A stretch of 40,936 bases of DNA, taken from positions 1-40,936 of the forward strand of contig NZ_ALKG01000010.1 in NCBI RefSeq assembly GCF_000286455.1, in the 5' to 3' direction. The DNA is from Selenomonas sp. FOBRC6. GTDB lineage: Bacteria > Bacillota > Negativicutes > Selenomonadales > Selenomonadaceae. A model generated the notes under the pieces. The model searched no databases, was not told the origin of the DNA, and saw nothing but the letters and a program-made list of their open reading frames with translations. Positions 7,285 to 16,823 of the stretch are shown here, one piece after another (within the stretch, counting starts at the first letter, position 1; each line of letters opens with the position of its first letter). A program made the translations under genes and the position numbers.

Positions 7285-7332
7285 ACCTGCCTTGTCATAG
7301 ATTATGTTTATGTCATCTATTATAAGGCAGGT
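7285..7332 (-). terminator. Hairpin with T run covering the bioB ribosome site and -10 box
   Basis: On the minus strand ACCTGCCTT (7332-7324) pairs with AAGGCAGGT (7293-7285), and inner arms ATAGAT (7320-7315) and ATCTAT (7302-7297) extend the stem past a symmetric 3/3 internal loop; apical loop 12 bases. A run of seven T follows and ends at the bioB ATG. The right arm holds the bioB ribosome site; the left arm overlaps the -10 box. A transcript from upstream would form it; one from the bioB promoter would lack the left arm. Confidence 0.7.
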
Positions 7333-7347
7333 TTTTTATTCCGTCAA
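7319..7347 (-). promoter_or_regulatory. bioB promoter
   Basis: Minus-strand TTGACG (7347-7342), 17-base spacer, TATAAT (7324-7319). Predicted start near 7312, leaving a leader of about 36 bases. Confidence 0.8.
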
Positions 7348-7361
7348 CTAAATATTTAGTT
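7346..7361. promoter_or_regulatory. 16-bp perfect palindrome at the bioB -35 (possible operator)
   Basis: AACTAAATATTTAGTT is self-complementary over 16 bases and touches the -35 hexamer. It does not match the usual BirA box (TTGTTAAC-spacer-GTTAACAA) well. It may be the operator of another biotin regulator, or a site for a factor controlling the gene upstream. Confidence 0.4.
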
Positions 7362-7373
7362 ATGGTTTACTTT

Positions 7374-8204
7374 TTATATGTCAGCAAGCACTCCTGTGAG
7401 CAGTGACCGTACACGTTCTTCATGCACACAGACCTCTGCAATGAAATCCGAAAGATAGTCGTAAAAGATTCCCTCGCGCATACAGAGTTCGCGCAGCTCC
7501 GTCACAGCATGCTCTGCCGCAATATCGTACTCGATGCGGTGCAGGAGACGTGCCATCATGCACCGCGTCTCCTGTGAAAAGAACAGCTTGAGGTTTGCTG
7601 CTGCCGCCGTACTGCGCGATGCCTGTATGAGCCAAGTGCGCGTTATGAGGTCGTCGCTGAAGTTTGCAAAGCCCTCCTCTGCCCATGCCTCCCCCGCCGA
7701 CGGATCGTCGTCGCGCTCCCCCGTAAAGAAGTGGATTTCCTTGTAGAGCGTGTCGTTCAGCAGACGCACAATCTCGGGCTTTGCGTACAGGTGACGGTCG
7801 CCGCGCACGCGGAACTCGCCGTCACGCAGAGCCGCAAGCACGCGATGATAGCGGATGTTTGTATAGCAGGTGTAGAGCGTTCCCGTTTCTTTGAGCGCAC
7901 GGTTCAGAGCCATGAGCGCATCATACGGCTCATAGGCGCACTCAATCGCAAACGCCGAAATGATACGGTCAAACGTCTCCTCCGCAAACGGCAGCGCATC
8001 ACGCCGCCAATCGAGGACATATGTGTGCACATCGAGCGCTGTGACACGCGCATCTGCCGCGATCTCGCGGTAAGGCGTGACGGCATGAATCTCCGCATTC
8101 GGGTACATCTCCCGCAGCCGCGCAAGGTACTCCGAGCCGTCAACGACAAGAATGCGAAGGCGTTCCGCACTCGGTGCAAGGAGTTCAAGCAGCTCCGTCC
8201 TCAC
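7374..8204 (-). CDS. Class I SAM-methyltransferase-like protein with weak motif I
   Basis: About 276 residues, probably cytosolic. The first 120 residues look like a Rossmann-type methyltransferase: a strand ILVVDG in the motif I position, a second strand EIHAVTP, and a post-motif LPFAEETFDRIISAFAIE like the Methyltransf_11 group. Motif I has a single Gly instead of the usual GxGxG, so SAM binding is not certain. The helical C-terminal half is unlike any family I can name. GTG at 8204 is chosen because it overlaps the stop of the SPINDLY-like gene (GTGA) and has GGAG upstream; an ATG at 8237 would give 287 residues and a 37-base overlap. Tight coupling to the glycosyltransferase-like gene suggests a shared target, by inference. 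Confidence 0.65.
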   Translation of the reverse strand: MRTELLELLAPSAERLRILVVDGSEYLARLREMYPNAEIHAVTPYREIAADARVTALDVHTYVLDWRRDALPFAEETFDRIISAFAIECAYEPYDALMALNRALKETGTLYTCYTNIRYHRVLAALRDGEFRVRGDRHLYAKPEIVRLLNDTLYKEIHFFTGERDDDPSAGEAWAEEGFANFSDDLITRTWLIQASRSTAAAANLKLFFSQETRCMMARLLHRIEYDIAAEHAVTELRELCMREGIFYDYLSDFIAEVCVHEERVRSLLTGVLADI

Positions 8205-9658
8205 CGTGCAAAGTCTCCGCGCTCTGCCCAGATGCATTCGATCGCGTCCGTAACTGCGCTGAGGTAGGCTGCTCCATCCATGAATGCGGACTTCTCCACC
8301 TCTGCACGCAGTGTTGCGCGACTTGCACGCACGGCAGCAATATCCTCCGCCATTCGTACGGCAAGATTCTCATAGGCGCGGGCATCCTCCGCAATCCATG
8401 CCGACTTTCCCGCCGCCGTGAGCATCGCTGCGCCGAGACGTGATGCGTGGTGCGTCTCCCCGCGCAGGCTCACAATGGGTACGCCCATATAGAGCGTCGT
8501 TGCCGTCGATGCACCGCCCGTATAGGGGAAGGTGTCGAGCGCGATGTCGATATCCCCATAGTCCCCAAGGTAGTCCCGTTTTCCCGTCCGCACAAAGATG
8601 CGCTTCGCGGGCAGTTTCAGCCCCTCGATCATCTCCAGAATCGTCGTCACGCGCAGAGGGCTGTCCACAGCGGCATCCTGCAGGATCAGCTGCGCCTGCG
8701 GCAGCTTTTTCAGAATCCGTCCCCAGACCTTGAGGCACTCCTCGTTGATCTTCATAAAGTTCTGAAACACGCCGAAGGTCACAGGTGCATCGGCGGGACG
8801 CTCCGCCACCGTGCTCGTCCGCATCGCCGCGTCGGGCGTGAAATGGAACGCATACGGCAGACGCAGCAGCTCCTCACTGTAAAACTCCTCCGTGCCCGCA
8901 GGAGACAGCACATCGTCCGTCAAAAAGCCGTCCACAAAGGGAACGCCCGTCGTCGCGAACCAGCCGATGCCCGAGAGCTGTACGGGTGCGGGACGGTGCG
9001 CGAGCACCATGAGGGTCATGCCACCATCCGTATGTCCGCCGAGGTCAACGAGTACGTCGATCTCGTCCGCACGGATGCGCTCCGCCTGCTCCTCGATGGA
9101 GAGATTCGCGAGTGCATGGTAGTTCAGCGCGCCGCGCAGGCTCTCCGTAAATCCATCCGCACGATCGTCAAGCGCATATGCGTAGACATCGTACTGCTCC
9201 GTCAGCCCGCGCAGAAGCCCCTCATAGAAGAGTGACGAGGACGAGCTGAGGAAATGCTGCGCGAGAAAGCCGATCCGAAGCCGCTCATGGCGTACATCTG
9301 CACGTGGCAGCAGCGGCTCTTCATGGCGGTAGAGTGTCGCGTACATATCAAACTGCGCCTTGAGCTCCTTCGGCCTCAGATTCGGGACGGCATGACAGAG
9401 ATAGAGATAGTTGGAGAAATGCGAGCGCTGGCTGCGCAGATATTTGTCCTCCGTCGCTGCCTCGAAATACGCGGCAATCGCGCCCTCCGTATCGGCAAGC
9501 GCGCTGCAGCACGCGCCCATCATCTCGGAGAAACGCCACTGTTCGTCTGCGGGGATCTCCTCGTGCGCGCGCAGATAGAGGATCGCCTCAATCGCCTCAT
9601 AGATATACCCTGTGTGAATGTCCTCGCGAATCGCCGTGTAGTCATCCATCCAGCTCAT
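8201..9658 (-). CDS. O-GlcNAc-transferase-like (SPINDLY/GT41) protein with short helical N-terminus
   Basis: 485 residues. Residues 1-115 are helical with perhaps two TPR-like hairpins, far fewer than in OGT. Residues 127-245 match the first GT41 lobe (LRIGF, then IDVLVDLGGHT at 200-210 and RPAPVQ at 222-227, then ATTG), and 295-470 match the second (FGVFQNFMKI 295-304, LDTFPYTGG 374-382, MGVPIVSLRGET 391-402, SR 406-407). Family members move GlcNAc from UDP-GlcNAc to Ser/Thr. The segment aligning with the conserved DF-x2-H of human OGT (His498) here reads HFLSSS (135-140), so that His is replaced by Ser. It lies between a metallophosphoesterase and a methyltransferase gene, overlapping both by four bases. 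Protein glycosylation is plausible but activity is uncertain. Confidence 0.8.
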   Translation of the reverse strand: MSWMDDYTAIREDIHTGYIYEAIEAILYLRAHEEIPADEQWRFSEMMGACCSALADTEGAIAAYFEAATEDKYLRSQRSHFSNYLYLCHAVPNLRPKELKAQFDMYATLYRHEEPLLPRADVRHERLRIGFLAQHFLSSSSSLFYEGLLRGLTEQYDVYAYALDDRADGFTESLRGALNYHALANLSIEEQAERIRADEIDVLVDLGGHTDGGMTLMVLAHRPAPVQLSGIGWFATTGVPFVDGFLTDDVLSPAGTEEFYSEELLRLPYAFHFTPDAAMRTSTVAERPADAPVTFGVFQNFMKINEECLKVWGRILKKLPQAQLILQDAAVDSPLRVTTILEMIEGLKLPAKRIFVRTGKRDYLGDYGDIDIALDTFPYTGGASTATTLYMGVPIVSLRGETHHASRLGAAMLTAAGKSAWIAEDARAYENLAVRMAEDIAAVRASRATLRAEVEKSAFMDGAAYLSAVTDAIECIWAERGDFAR

Positions 9659-10809
9659 CGTTCTACTCTCTCCAATCTAAAATATGCAATCTCCGGCGGA
9701 CAGCCGATCCGCAACGGAAACCAGCTCCCATTGCCTGTATGGACGTAGCCGTAATTCTCACCAATGCGCACCATGCCGCGCGTGTACTTGAACACGGGAA
9801 ACAGCGGCTGACCGAGGATGCCGAACTGACTCCCGTGCGTGTGCCCCGTCAGCGTCAGCGGCACGCCGCCATGCGTCGCCGCATCGTCGATGAACTCGGG
9901 GTGATGGGCGAGCAGTACCGTCACCGCGTCCGCCGGCACATTCTGCATCGCCGCCGCAAAGTACGCCTCTTTCTCGGGATAGAACGCCTCGCCGCGCGCA
10001 AACGGATAATCCGTGCCCGCAATCCAGAGCGCGCCGCGCCCCGCAACCTGCGCCGCACTGTTCCGCACGACGTGCACGCGTCCCTCGTGCTGCATACGGT
10101 CGACGAGCGGACGTGCATTCCGATAGTATTCGTGGTTGCCGATGCAGTACCAGATGCCGTCGCGCCATTCACCAGCGTGTGCGGTAAGCACCTGTGCCGC
10201 CGCCTCGTTCAGCGGCTCGTCGTCGAAGACATCCCCCGTCACGGCGAGGAGATCGGCACCGCCGCGCGCAACCTCCACAAGCAGCGCGTCGAACTCCTCC
10301 ACGGAGAAGTACGTCCCGAGATGCACGTCGCTGATCTGCGCGATTACCATGCCGTCCGCCTCGGACGGAAGATTTTTGATGGGAATCACATAGTCGCGCC
10401 GCACCATGCTCTTTCGCTCGACGAATGCACCATAGCTGCTGAGGAGAAAGCCCGCTGCAGGATAGAGCGCTGCATTTTTCAGCACGCGCCGCCGCTCCGC
10501 AGAATATGGAACGCCGCGTATTCTGCGCCAGATGAAACGCAGGAGGACGGCAAGCACGACAAAGGCTAGGACAATCAGCTGACCGACGAGAAAGAGGATG
10601 ATTGGCAGCGTCAGAAGTCCCGCCCAACTGTCCGTGCGATGTGTACTGAAGAGAAAGAACAGTCCGCCGACCGCCGCAATTTCAAAAACAGCAATCCCGA
10701 TGCGCGCCGTCAGGAGCATTTTACCCTCAGCGAGATAGCGCAGGAAGAAGACAGACAGTCCAAGACAGGCGAGCACGACGAGCATGAAAATTGTCAACGC
10801 GCTGAGCAA
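9655..10809 (-). CDS. Membrane-anchored calcineurin-like metallophosphoesterase
   Basis: 384 residues. Three hydrophobic segments (about 1-22, 32-55, 66-92) anchor a C-terminal phosphoesterase domain with the dinuclear-metal motifs in order: SDVHLG (160-165), TGDVFDD (191-197), GNHEYY (about 223), HHPEF, and GHTHGSQ. The layout resembles the YkuE/YaeI group, some of which act on phospholipids or cell-envelope phosphoesters; the substrate here is unknown. The start is a TTG at 10809 with AAAGGAGG five bases before it. It overlaps the SPINDLY-like gene by ATGA and follows the AEC-carrier gene by about 20 bases, so it sits in the same operon. Confidence 0.85.
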   Translation of the reverse strand: MLSALTIFMLVVLACLGLSVFFLRYLAEGKMLLTARIGIAVFEIAAVGGLFFLFSTHRTDSWAGLLTLPIILFLVGQLIVLAFVVLAVLLRFIWRRIRGVPYSAERRRVLKNAALYPAAGFLLSSYGAFVERKSMVRRDYVIPIKNLPSEADGMVIAQISDVHLGTYFSVEEFDALLVEVARGGADLLAVTGDVFDDEPLNEAAAQVLTAHAGEWRDGIWYCIGNHEYYRNARPLVDRMQHEGRVHVVRNSAAQVAGRGALWIAGTDYPFARGEAFYPEKEAYFAAAMQNVPADAVTVLLAHHPEFIDDAATHGGVPLTLTGHTHGSQFGILGQPLFPVFKYTRGMVRIGENYGYVHTGNGSWFPLRIGCPPEIAYFRLERVER

Positions 10810-10830
10810 ATATGCCTCCTTTGGGGCAAA

Positions 10831-11748
10831 TCACAGCCCCGTGATCATGGATACAAACGGAATCGTCGCCACGGAGATCAGCGTCGAGAGCGCGATAATC
10901 TCCGTCATCAGCGGATAGGCGACCTTGTTGTAGAGGAGCGCGACCATTGCAACCATGCCGCCCGTCGGTGCGGCGACGATGACGAGGCTGCACCCGAGGA
11001 TGTAGGGATTCGTGACAAAGGCCTTCATTGCAAAGAGAATCGGAATCGGCAGGACGACTGCTTTCAAGAATGTATAGAGCAGGAGCTTGCGATCCGTCAG
11101 CATATGGCGCATATGGATGTCCTTGAGCGAGGCGCCGATCATCATCATCGCCAGAGGTGCGGTCATCGCCCCGATCATTGCGAAAGCCTGCGAGAGCAGC
11201 GGATTCGTCGGAATCTCACCGAAGTAGATCACGCACGCAATGAGTGAGGCGATGATGCCGGGATTCAGGAGCATGCGGAACATCTCGAAGCCACGCCGCT
11301 TGTGGATGCTGATGGAGGAGACGCCGTAGACGAAGAAGAGCAAATTGACGGGAATGAAAAAGAGCGTCATGTAGACGACTGCCTGATCGCCGTACACCCC
11401 CTGCACGAGCGGCAGCCCCATAAAGAGCGAGTTGTTGAACCAGAACGAGAGGTTCACCGCGCCGCGCAGACGCCCGCGAAAGCGCAGCAGGAGCGGCAGC
11501 AGGAAGCCAACGATGCACATCATTGCAAGCAGCGCCGCATAGGCGGTATAGGTCTCGATGACCTGCGCGAGCCCCATGTGCTCCTCCGCGCGCATCGCTG
11601 CCGAGATGATGAGCGACGGACACGCAATGTTGACAATCAGGGAGGAAAACTGCTCCTGATTGTTTGGAATGATGATGTTGTAACGGCGCGCGAGCGCCCC
11701 CGCAAAGATCATCAGAAAGAATACGATCATCTGCCCTAAAATCAGCAT
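10831..11748 (-). CDS. AEC-family transporter (malate/auxin-efflux-carrier type)
   Basis: Inner-membrane carrier of 305 residues with about ten hydrophobic segments in two repeats of five, the AEC (Mem_trans) architecture. Characteristic pieces are ACPSLII in the first repeat, FWFNNSLFMGLPLVQGVYG with the conserved Asn and Gly-Leu-Pro, and MMMIGASL and VAAPTGGM in the second. Bacterial members carry malate, malonate or other dicarboxylates, or amino acids; the substrate cannot be told. The ATG at 11748 follows GAAGG by 7 bases. It lies about 60 bases after uvrA, with only a weak hairpin between, so it may be read with uvrBA. Confidence 0.88.
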   Translation of the reverse strand: MLILGQMIVFFLMIFAGALARRYNIIIPNNQEQFSSLIVNIACPSLIISAAMRAEEHMGLAQVIETYTAYAALLAMMCIVGFLLPLLLRFRGRLRGAVNLSFWFNNSLFMGLPLVQGVYGDQAVVYMTLFFIPVNLLFFVYGVSSISIHKRRGFEMFRMLLNPGIIASLIACVIYFGEIPTNPLLSQAFAMIGAMTAPLAMMMIGASLKDIHMRHMLTDRKLLLYTFLKAVVLPIPILFAMKAFVTNPYILGCSLVIVAAPTGGMVAMVALLYNKVAYPLMTEIIALSTLISVATIPFVSMITGL

Positions 11749-11785
11749 TACATTACCTTCTTTTTCAGTTCATAAGTTTTACCAA

Positions 11786-11802
11786 CGCGTGTGTCCCACG
11801 CG
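11786..11802 (-). terminator. Weak stem-loop between uvrA and the AEC carrier
   Basis: CGCGTG-TGTCC-CACGCG, a 6-bp perfect stem just after the uvrA stop. There is no T tract, so it is more likely an mRNA 3' hairpin or partial terminator. Confidence 0.3.
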
Positions 11803-11808
11803 AACACT

Positions 11809-14649
11809 TCAATTGGTCAGTCCATATTTCTCTTCAAGCAGCGGCTTCAAAAATTGTCCTGTATAAGACTCAGGCACTTCAACGATCTGCTCGGGCGTTC
11901 CCTGCGCGACAATCGTCCCGCCGCGCACGCCGCCCTCGGGGCCGAGGTCGATCACATAGTCCGCCGCCTTAATCACGTCGAGGTTATGCTCGATGACAAC
12001 GACCGTATCGCCGCCGTCCACGAGGCGTTGGAGAATAACGAGCAGCTTGTGGATGTCCGCTGCGTGCAGTCCCGTCGTCGGCTCGTCGAGGATGTAGAGC
12101 GTCTTGCCCGTGCTGCGCTTCGACAGCTCCGTTGCGAGCTTAACGCGCTGCGCCTCGCCGCCCGAGAGCGTGGTCGCGGGCTGTCCGAGACGGATGTAGC
12201 CGAGTCCCACGTCGCGGATGATCTCGAGCTTGCGCGCGATGCGCGGCACATTCTGGAAGAACGTCACCGCCTCCTCAATCGTCATGTCGAGCACCTCGGC
12301 GATGGTCTTGCCCTTGTAGTGCACCTCGAGCGTCTCGCGGTTGTAGCGCGCTCCCTTGCACACCTCGCAGGGGACGTAGACGTCGGGGAGGAACTGCATC
12401 TCGATCTTAAGGATGCCGTCCCCGCGGCACGCCTCACAGCGTCCGCCCTTCACGTTGAAGCTGAACCGTCCCGCCTTGTAGCCGCGCATGCGCGACTCCG
12501 AGACCTGACTAAAGAGGTCGCGAATCGCGTCGAACACGCCCGTATAGGTCGCGGGATTCGAGCGCGGCGTGCGCCCGATCGGCTGCTGGTCGATGTTGAT
12601 AACCTTGTCGATGTGCTCAAGCCCCTTGATCTTCTTGTGCTTGCCGGGCTTCCCCTTTGCGCGGTAGAGCCGCGAAGCGACGCCGCGATAGAGAATCTCG
12701 TTGACGAGTGTGGATTTCCCCGAGCCGGAGACGCCCGTGACGAGGGTCAGCGTCCCGAGCGGGAATTTCACATTGATGTTCTTGAGATTGTTCTCCGCCG
12801 CGCCCACAATCTCGAGCGCGTTTCCATTTCCCTTGCGCCGCTCGTCGGGCACGGGGATGAACTTCCTGCGTGCGAGGTACTGCCCCGTGATGGAGGCGGG
12901 GTTTTTCATAATCTCCTCTGCCGTCCCCTCGGCGACCACCTCGCCGCCGTGCTCACCCGCGCCGGGTCCGATGTCTATGATGTGGTCGGCGGCATACATC
13001 GTGTCCTCGTCATGTTCCACGACGATCAGCGTATTGCCAAGGTCGCGCAGATGGCGCAGGGTTGCGAGCAGGCGGTTGTTGTCGCGCTGGTGCAGACCAA
13101 TGCTCGGCTCGTCTAGGATGTAGAGTACACCCATCAGCCCCGAGCCGATCTGCGTCGCGAGTCGGATGCGCTGCGCCTCGCCTCCTGAGAGTGTCCCCGC
13201 CGCACGTGAAAGCGTGAGATAGTCAAGTCCCACATCGAGGAGGAAGTTCAGACGTGCGTGAATCTCTTTCAATATCTCCACGGCGATCTTTGCCTCACGC
13301 GGGGAGAAGTCCTTCTCCGCCTCGGCGAGGAATGCGTCCGCCTCTCGGATCGTGAGCGCCGTCAGCTCGGCAATGTTCTTGCCGCCGACGGTGACGGCAA
13401 GTGTCTCGGGTTTGAGACGCGCCCCGTGACACGCCGTACAGGGCGTGTCCGTCATATAGTCCTCGTAGCTCTCGCGCATCTCCTCGGAGTCCGTCTCGCG
13501 ATAACGGCGCGCAAGTGCGGGCAGCACGCCCTCATAGGGCACGTTGTACTCCTTTTCCTCGCCAAACATATTCGTATATTGGAAGGAGACATACTCCTCC
13601 GAGCCGTGGAGGAGCATCTGCTGCGTCTTCTTGTCCATGCGGTTCCACTGCGTGTGCTCGTCATAGTCATGTGCACGGAGGAGTGCCGTGATTGCGCGCA
13701 TGCCGTAGGAGTTTGGATTCTTCGAGAGCGGCGCAAAGACACCGTCCGCCACGCTGAGCGTCGGGTCGGGCACGACGAGATCGGGGTCAAACTCCTTGTG
13801 ACTGCCAAGTCCCGTACAGACGGGACACGCGCCGAACGGGCTGTTAAATGAAAACATACGCGGCGCAATCTCGGGGAGCGAGATGCCGCAGTCCACACAG
13901 GCAAAATTTTCGCTGAACATGAGCAGCTCCCCGTCCACCACCTGCACGTAGACCACGCCGCCGCCCGCGCGCAGTGCCGTCTCGAGAGAGTCCGTAAGGC
14001 GGCTCTCCATGCCTGCGCGCACAACGAGGCGATCTACAACGATCTCTATCGTATGCTTCTTCTGCTTCTCGAGAGCAATCTCCTCACCGAGGTCACGCAG
14101 TTCCCCGTCGATGCGCACGCGCACATAGCCATCGCGGCGGATCTGGTCGAGAATCTTGCGGTGCTCGCCCTTTTTCCCGCGCACAAGCTGCGCCATGATG
14201 AGCAGCTTCGTTCCCTCGGGCTGCGTCATGATGGCATCGACCATCTGATCGACGCTCTGCTGCGCGATGGGCTTGCCGCAGCTCGGACAGTGCGGACGAC
14301 CCGCACGCGCGTAGAGGAGGCGCAGATAGTCGTAGACCTCCGTCACCGTGCCCACCGTCGAGCGTGGGTTGTGGCTCGTCGTCTTCTGGTCGATGGAGAT
14401 TGCGGGCGACAGCCCCTCGATGTTGTCCACGTCGGGCTTGTCCATCTGCCCGAGGAACTGCCGCGCGTACGCCGACAGCGACTCGACATAGCGGCGCTGC
14501 CCCTCGGCGTAGATCGTGTCAAAGGCGAGCGAGGACTTGCCCGAGCCGGACAGCCCCGTTACCACGACCAGCTTATCGCGCGGAATCTCCACGTTGATAT
14601 TCTTCAGATTATGGGCGCGTGCCCCTTCGATTTTGATACTTTCGTTCAT
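11809..14649 (-). CDS. uvrA: Excinuclease ABC subunit A
   Basis: Damage-recognition ATPase of nucleotide excision repair, 946 residues, normal length. Two ABC modules are present: the first Walker A is GLSGSGKSS (about 31-39), the second GVSGSGKST (about 640); both modules carry LSGGEAQR signatures. Zinc ligands appear as CPSC and CVDC...CPVC in the first half and CEAC...CEVC in the second, plus CTAC in the insertion. The start ATG at 14649 has AGGGG close before it. It lies 15 bases after uvrB and is probably cotranscribed. UvrA2 with UvrB scans DNA; UvrC is not in the window. Confidence 0.98.
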   Translation of the reverse strand: MNESIKIEGARAHNLKNINVEIPRDKLVVVTGLSGSGKSSLAFDTIYAEGQRRYVESLSAYARQFLGQMDKPDVDNIEGLSPAISIDQKTTSHNPRSTVGTVTEVYDYLRLLYARAGRPHCPSCGKPIAQQSVDQMVDAIMTQPEGTKLLIMAQLVRGKKGEHRKILDQIRRDGYVRVRIDGELRDLGEEIALEKQKKHTIEIVVDRLVVRAGMESRLTDSLETALRAGGGVVYVQVVDGELLMFSENFACVDCGISLPEIAPRMFSFNSPFGACPVCTGLGSHKEFDPDLVVPDPTLSVADGVFAPLSKNPNSYGMRAITALLRAHDYDEHTQWNRMDKKTQQMLLHGSEEYVSFQYTNMFGEEKEYNVPYEGVLPALARRYRETDSEEMRESYEDYMTDTPCTACHGARLKPETLAVTVGGKNIAELTALTIREADAFLAEAEKDFSPREAKIAVEILKEIHARLNFLLDVGLDYLTLSRAAGTLSGGEAQRIRLATQIGSGLMGVLYILDEPSIGLHQRDNNRLLATLRHLRDLGNTLIVVEHDEDTMYAADHIIDIGPGAGEHGGEVVAEGTAEEIMKNPASITGQYLARRKFIPVPDERRKGNGNALEIVGAAENNLKNINVKFPLGTLTLVTGVSGSGKSTLVNEILYRGVASRLYRAKGKPGKHKKIKGLEHIDKVINIDQQPIGRTPRSNPATYTGVFDAIRDLFSQVSESRMRGYKAGRFSFNVKGGRCEACRGDGILKIEMQFLPDVYVPCEVCKGARYNRETLEVHYKGKTIAEVLDMTIEEAVTFFQNVPRIARKLEIIRDVGLGYIRLGQPATTLSGGEAQRVKLATELSKRSTGKTLYILDEPTTGLHAADIHKLLVILQRLVDGGDTVVVIEHNLDVIKAADYVIDLGPEGGVRGGTIVAQGTPEQIVEVPESYTGQFLKPLLEEKYGLTN

Positions 14650-14664
14650 TTTCCCCTATGTTTC

Positions 14665-16707
14665 CTATTTTTTCTTCTTCGGCAGTTCGCCCTCAAGTTC
14701 CACAATCATATCGCGCAGTTCTGCCGCGCGCTCGAATTCGAGGGCACGTGACGCCTGCTGCATCTCGCGCAGGAGGCTTTTGACGAGGTTCTCGCGCTCC
14801 TTTTTGCCGAGTTTCTTCTTGCCCTTTGCATCCTTTTTGCCATACGGCGCTTTCTCCTCGGCGGCGACAAGGGTCATCTCGATCAGCGGCACGATGGGCT
14901 TCTCGATCGTCTTCGGCGTGATGCCGTGTGCCTCGTTGTATTCGTTCTGTATCGTGCGGCGGCGCTCCGTCTCGTCGATTGCACGCTGCATGGAGCCCGT
15001 GACGACATCGCCGTACATAATGACGTGTCCGCCCGCGTTGCGTGCGGCGCGACCGATGGTCTGAATAAGTGCGGTATCGGAGCGCAGGAAGCCCTCCTTG
15101 TCAGCGTCGAGGATGGCGATGAGCGAAACCTCTGGCATATCCAGTCCCTCGCGCAGGAGGTTGATGCCGACGAGCACGTCGAACTCGCCCGCGCGCAGGT
15201 CGTGGATGATCTCCGCGCGCTCGATGGTTGCAATGTCCGAATGGAGGTAGCGCACCTTGACGCCCGCCTCGCGCAAATACTCGGTGAGGTTCTCCGCCAT
15301 GCGCTTCGTGAGCGTTGTGACGAGGACGCGCTCGTTGCGCTCAATGCGCAGGCGAATCTCCGAGAGGAGATCGTCGATCTGCCCGTCGAGCGGACGCACC
15401 TCGACCACGGGATCGAGCAACCCCGTCGGGCGGATGATCTGCTGCGCGACCTGCTGCGCCTGCTGCATTTCGTATTTGCCGGGGGTCGCCGAGACGTAGA
15501 CGATCTGGTTCACGCGCGCGGCGAATTCCTCGAATGTCAGCGGGCGGTTGTCAAATGCGGACGGCAGGCGGAAACCATTGTCCACGAGCGAGATCTTGCG
15601 GCTGCGGTCGCCGCCGTACATCGCGTGAATCTGCGGCAGGGTAACGTGCGACTCGTCGATCATGATGAGGAAGTCCTCGGGGAAGTAGTCGAGCAGTGTA
15701 TACGGCGTATCCCCTGCTTTCCTATGCGTCAGATGGCGCGAGTAGTTCTCGATGCCGGAACAGTACCCCATCTCCTCGATCATCTCAAGGTCATAGTTCG
15801 TGCGCTGTTCAAGCCGCTGCGCTTCGAGAAGTTTGCCCGCGCCCTTCAGCTCATCCAGACGCTGTGCAAGCTCCGTGCGGATGTCCGCCATTGCAATCTT
15901 CATATCCTCATCGTCCGTGACGTAGTGAGACGCGGGAAAGACCATCGAATGAAGCCGCTCGCCGTAAACATCGCCCGTCATGACATCGAACTCGATGATG
16001 CGCTCCACCTCGTCGCCGAACATCTCAATGCGCACGCCGCGGTTGTTGTAGCCCGCAGGGAAGATCTCGACCACATCGCCGCGCACGCGGAAGCGCCCGC
16101 GCTCGAATGCGATGTCGTTGCGCTCGTAGCGGATGGAGACGAGCTTTTGCAGGATCGCCTCGCGCGGGATGGTCTGTCCCTTGTGCACGGAGAGCACCAT
16201 CTCATGATAGCTCTCCGGCGAGCCGAGTCCGTAGATGCAGGACACACTCGCGACGATGATGACATCGCGCCGTTCGAAGAGCGAGCAGGTTGCGGAGTGG
16301 CGCAGTTCGTCGATCTCGTCGTTGATCGACGCATCCTTCTCGATATAGGTGTCCGTCTGCGCAATGTACGCCTCGGGCTGGTAGTAGTCGTAGTAGCTGA
16401 CAAAATAGCCGACGTAATTGTCGGGAAAGAAGGACTTGAACTCGCTCGCCAGCTGCGCTGCGAGCGTCTTGTTGTGTGCAATGACGAGGGTTGGCCGCTG
16501 CACCTGCTCGATGACCTTTGCCATCGTGTAGGTCTTGCCCGTGCCCGTCGCACCGAGCAGCACCTGCGCTGCCATTCCATTCTCGATGCCGCCCGCAATA
16601 TCGGCGATTGCCTGCGGCTGATCCCCCATCGGCTCGAACGGTGCGGCGACCTTGAACGGAATCTCCCCCTCGAATATTGTCGTATTGAGCTTTGGAACCA
16701 TCGCCAT
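14665..16707 (-). CDS. uvrB: Excinuclease ABC subunit B
   Basis: Helicase-fold subunit of nucleotide excision repair, 680 residues. Walker A GATGTGKT is about residue 50, the damage-clamping beta hairpin is seen as [18 protein letters not shown], the DEAD-like box is IDESH, helicase motif VI is QTIGRAARN, and a C-terminal UVR domain ([20 protein letters not shown]) would contact UvrC. A Lys-rich linker precedes the UVR domain. The ATG at 16707 is chosen: GGGAGG stands 7 bases before it, while an upstream ATG at 16758 lies upstream of the -10 box. It begins the uvrB-uvrA unit. Confidence 0.98.
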   Translation of the reverse strand: MAMVPKLNTTIFEGEIPFKVAAPFEPMGDQPQAIADIAGGIENGMAAQVLLGATGTGKTYTMAKVIEQVQRPTLVIAHNKTLAAQLASEFKSFFPDNYVGYFVSYYDYYQPEAYIAQTDTYIEKDASINDEIDELRHSATCSLFERRDVIIVASVSCIYGLGSPESYHEMVLSVHKGQTIPREAILQKLVSIRYERNDIAFERGRFRVRGDVVEIFPAGYNNRGVRIEMFGDEVERIIEFDVMTGDVYGERLHSMVFPASHYVTDDEDMKIAMADIRTELAQRLDELKGAGKLLEAQRLEQRTNYDLEMIEEMGYCSGIENYSRHLTHRKAGDTPYTLLDYFPEDFLIMIDESHVTLPQIHAMYGGDRSRKISLVDNGFRLPSAFDNRPLTFEEFAARVNQIVYVSATPGKYEMQQAQQVAQQIIRPTGLLDPVVEVRPLDGQIDDLLSEIRLRIERNERVLVTTLTKRMAENLTEYLREAGVKVRYLHSDIATIERAEIIHDLRAGEFDVLVGINLLREGLDMPEVSLIAILDADKEGFLRSDTALIQTIGRAARNAGGHVIMYGDVVTGSMQRAIDETERRRTIQNEYNEAHGITPKTIEKPIVPLIEMTLVAAEEKAPYGKKDAKGKKKLGKKERENLVKSLLREMQQASRALEFERAAELRDMIVELEGELPKKKK

Positions 16708-16746
16708 ATGCTGCCCTCCCTGCTGTTCTCGAAAAGTCATTTCTGT

Positions 16747-16775
16747 ATTATAGCGCATTCATCGTGCGATGGAAA
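16747..16775 (-). promoter_or_regulatory. uvrB promoter
   Basis: Minus-strand TTTCCA (16775-16770), 17 bases, TATAAT (16752-16747). No convincing LexA box (CGAAC-N4-GTTCG type) overlaps it. Confidence 0.65.
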
Positions 16776-16787
16776 TAGCGGCGAATG

Positions 16788-16810
16788 AAAAAGCACCCCG
16801 CAGGGTGCTT
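16788..16810 (-). terminator. Terminator after the HD-GYP gene
   Basis: AAGCACCC (16810-16803) pairs perfectly with GGGTGCTT (16798-16791) around a four-base loop, followed on the minus strand by T's. It ends the leuS-HD-GYP unit just upstream of the uvrB promoter. Confidence 0.85.
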
Positions 16811-16823
16811 CCTGATTGATGCA

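Noticed and set aside
16708-16780. LexA (SOS) box at the uvrB promoter
   Set aside because: No CGAAC-N4-GTTCG or similar palindrome is present; the nearest piece, CGAGAAC, has no partner half-site.
14926-16788. A 620-codon open frame on the plus strand opposite uvrB
   Set aside because: It is an antisense shadow of a well-conserved gene in GC-rich DNA; the product is rich in Arg, His, Asp and Val and resembles no family. Similar long frames opposite narG (31371-33314 and 33411-35162) and uvrA (11791-13116) were rejected for the same reason.
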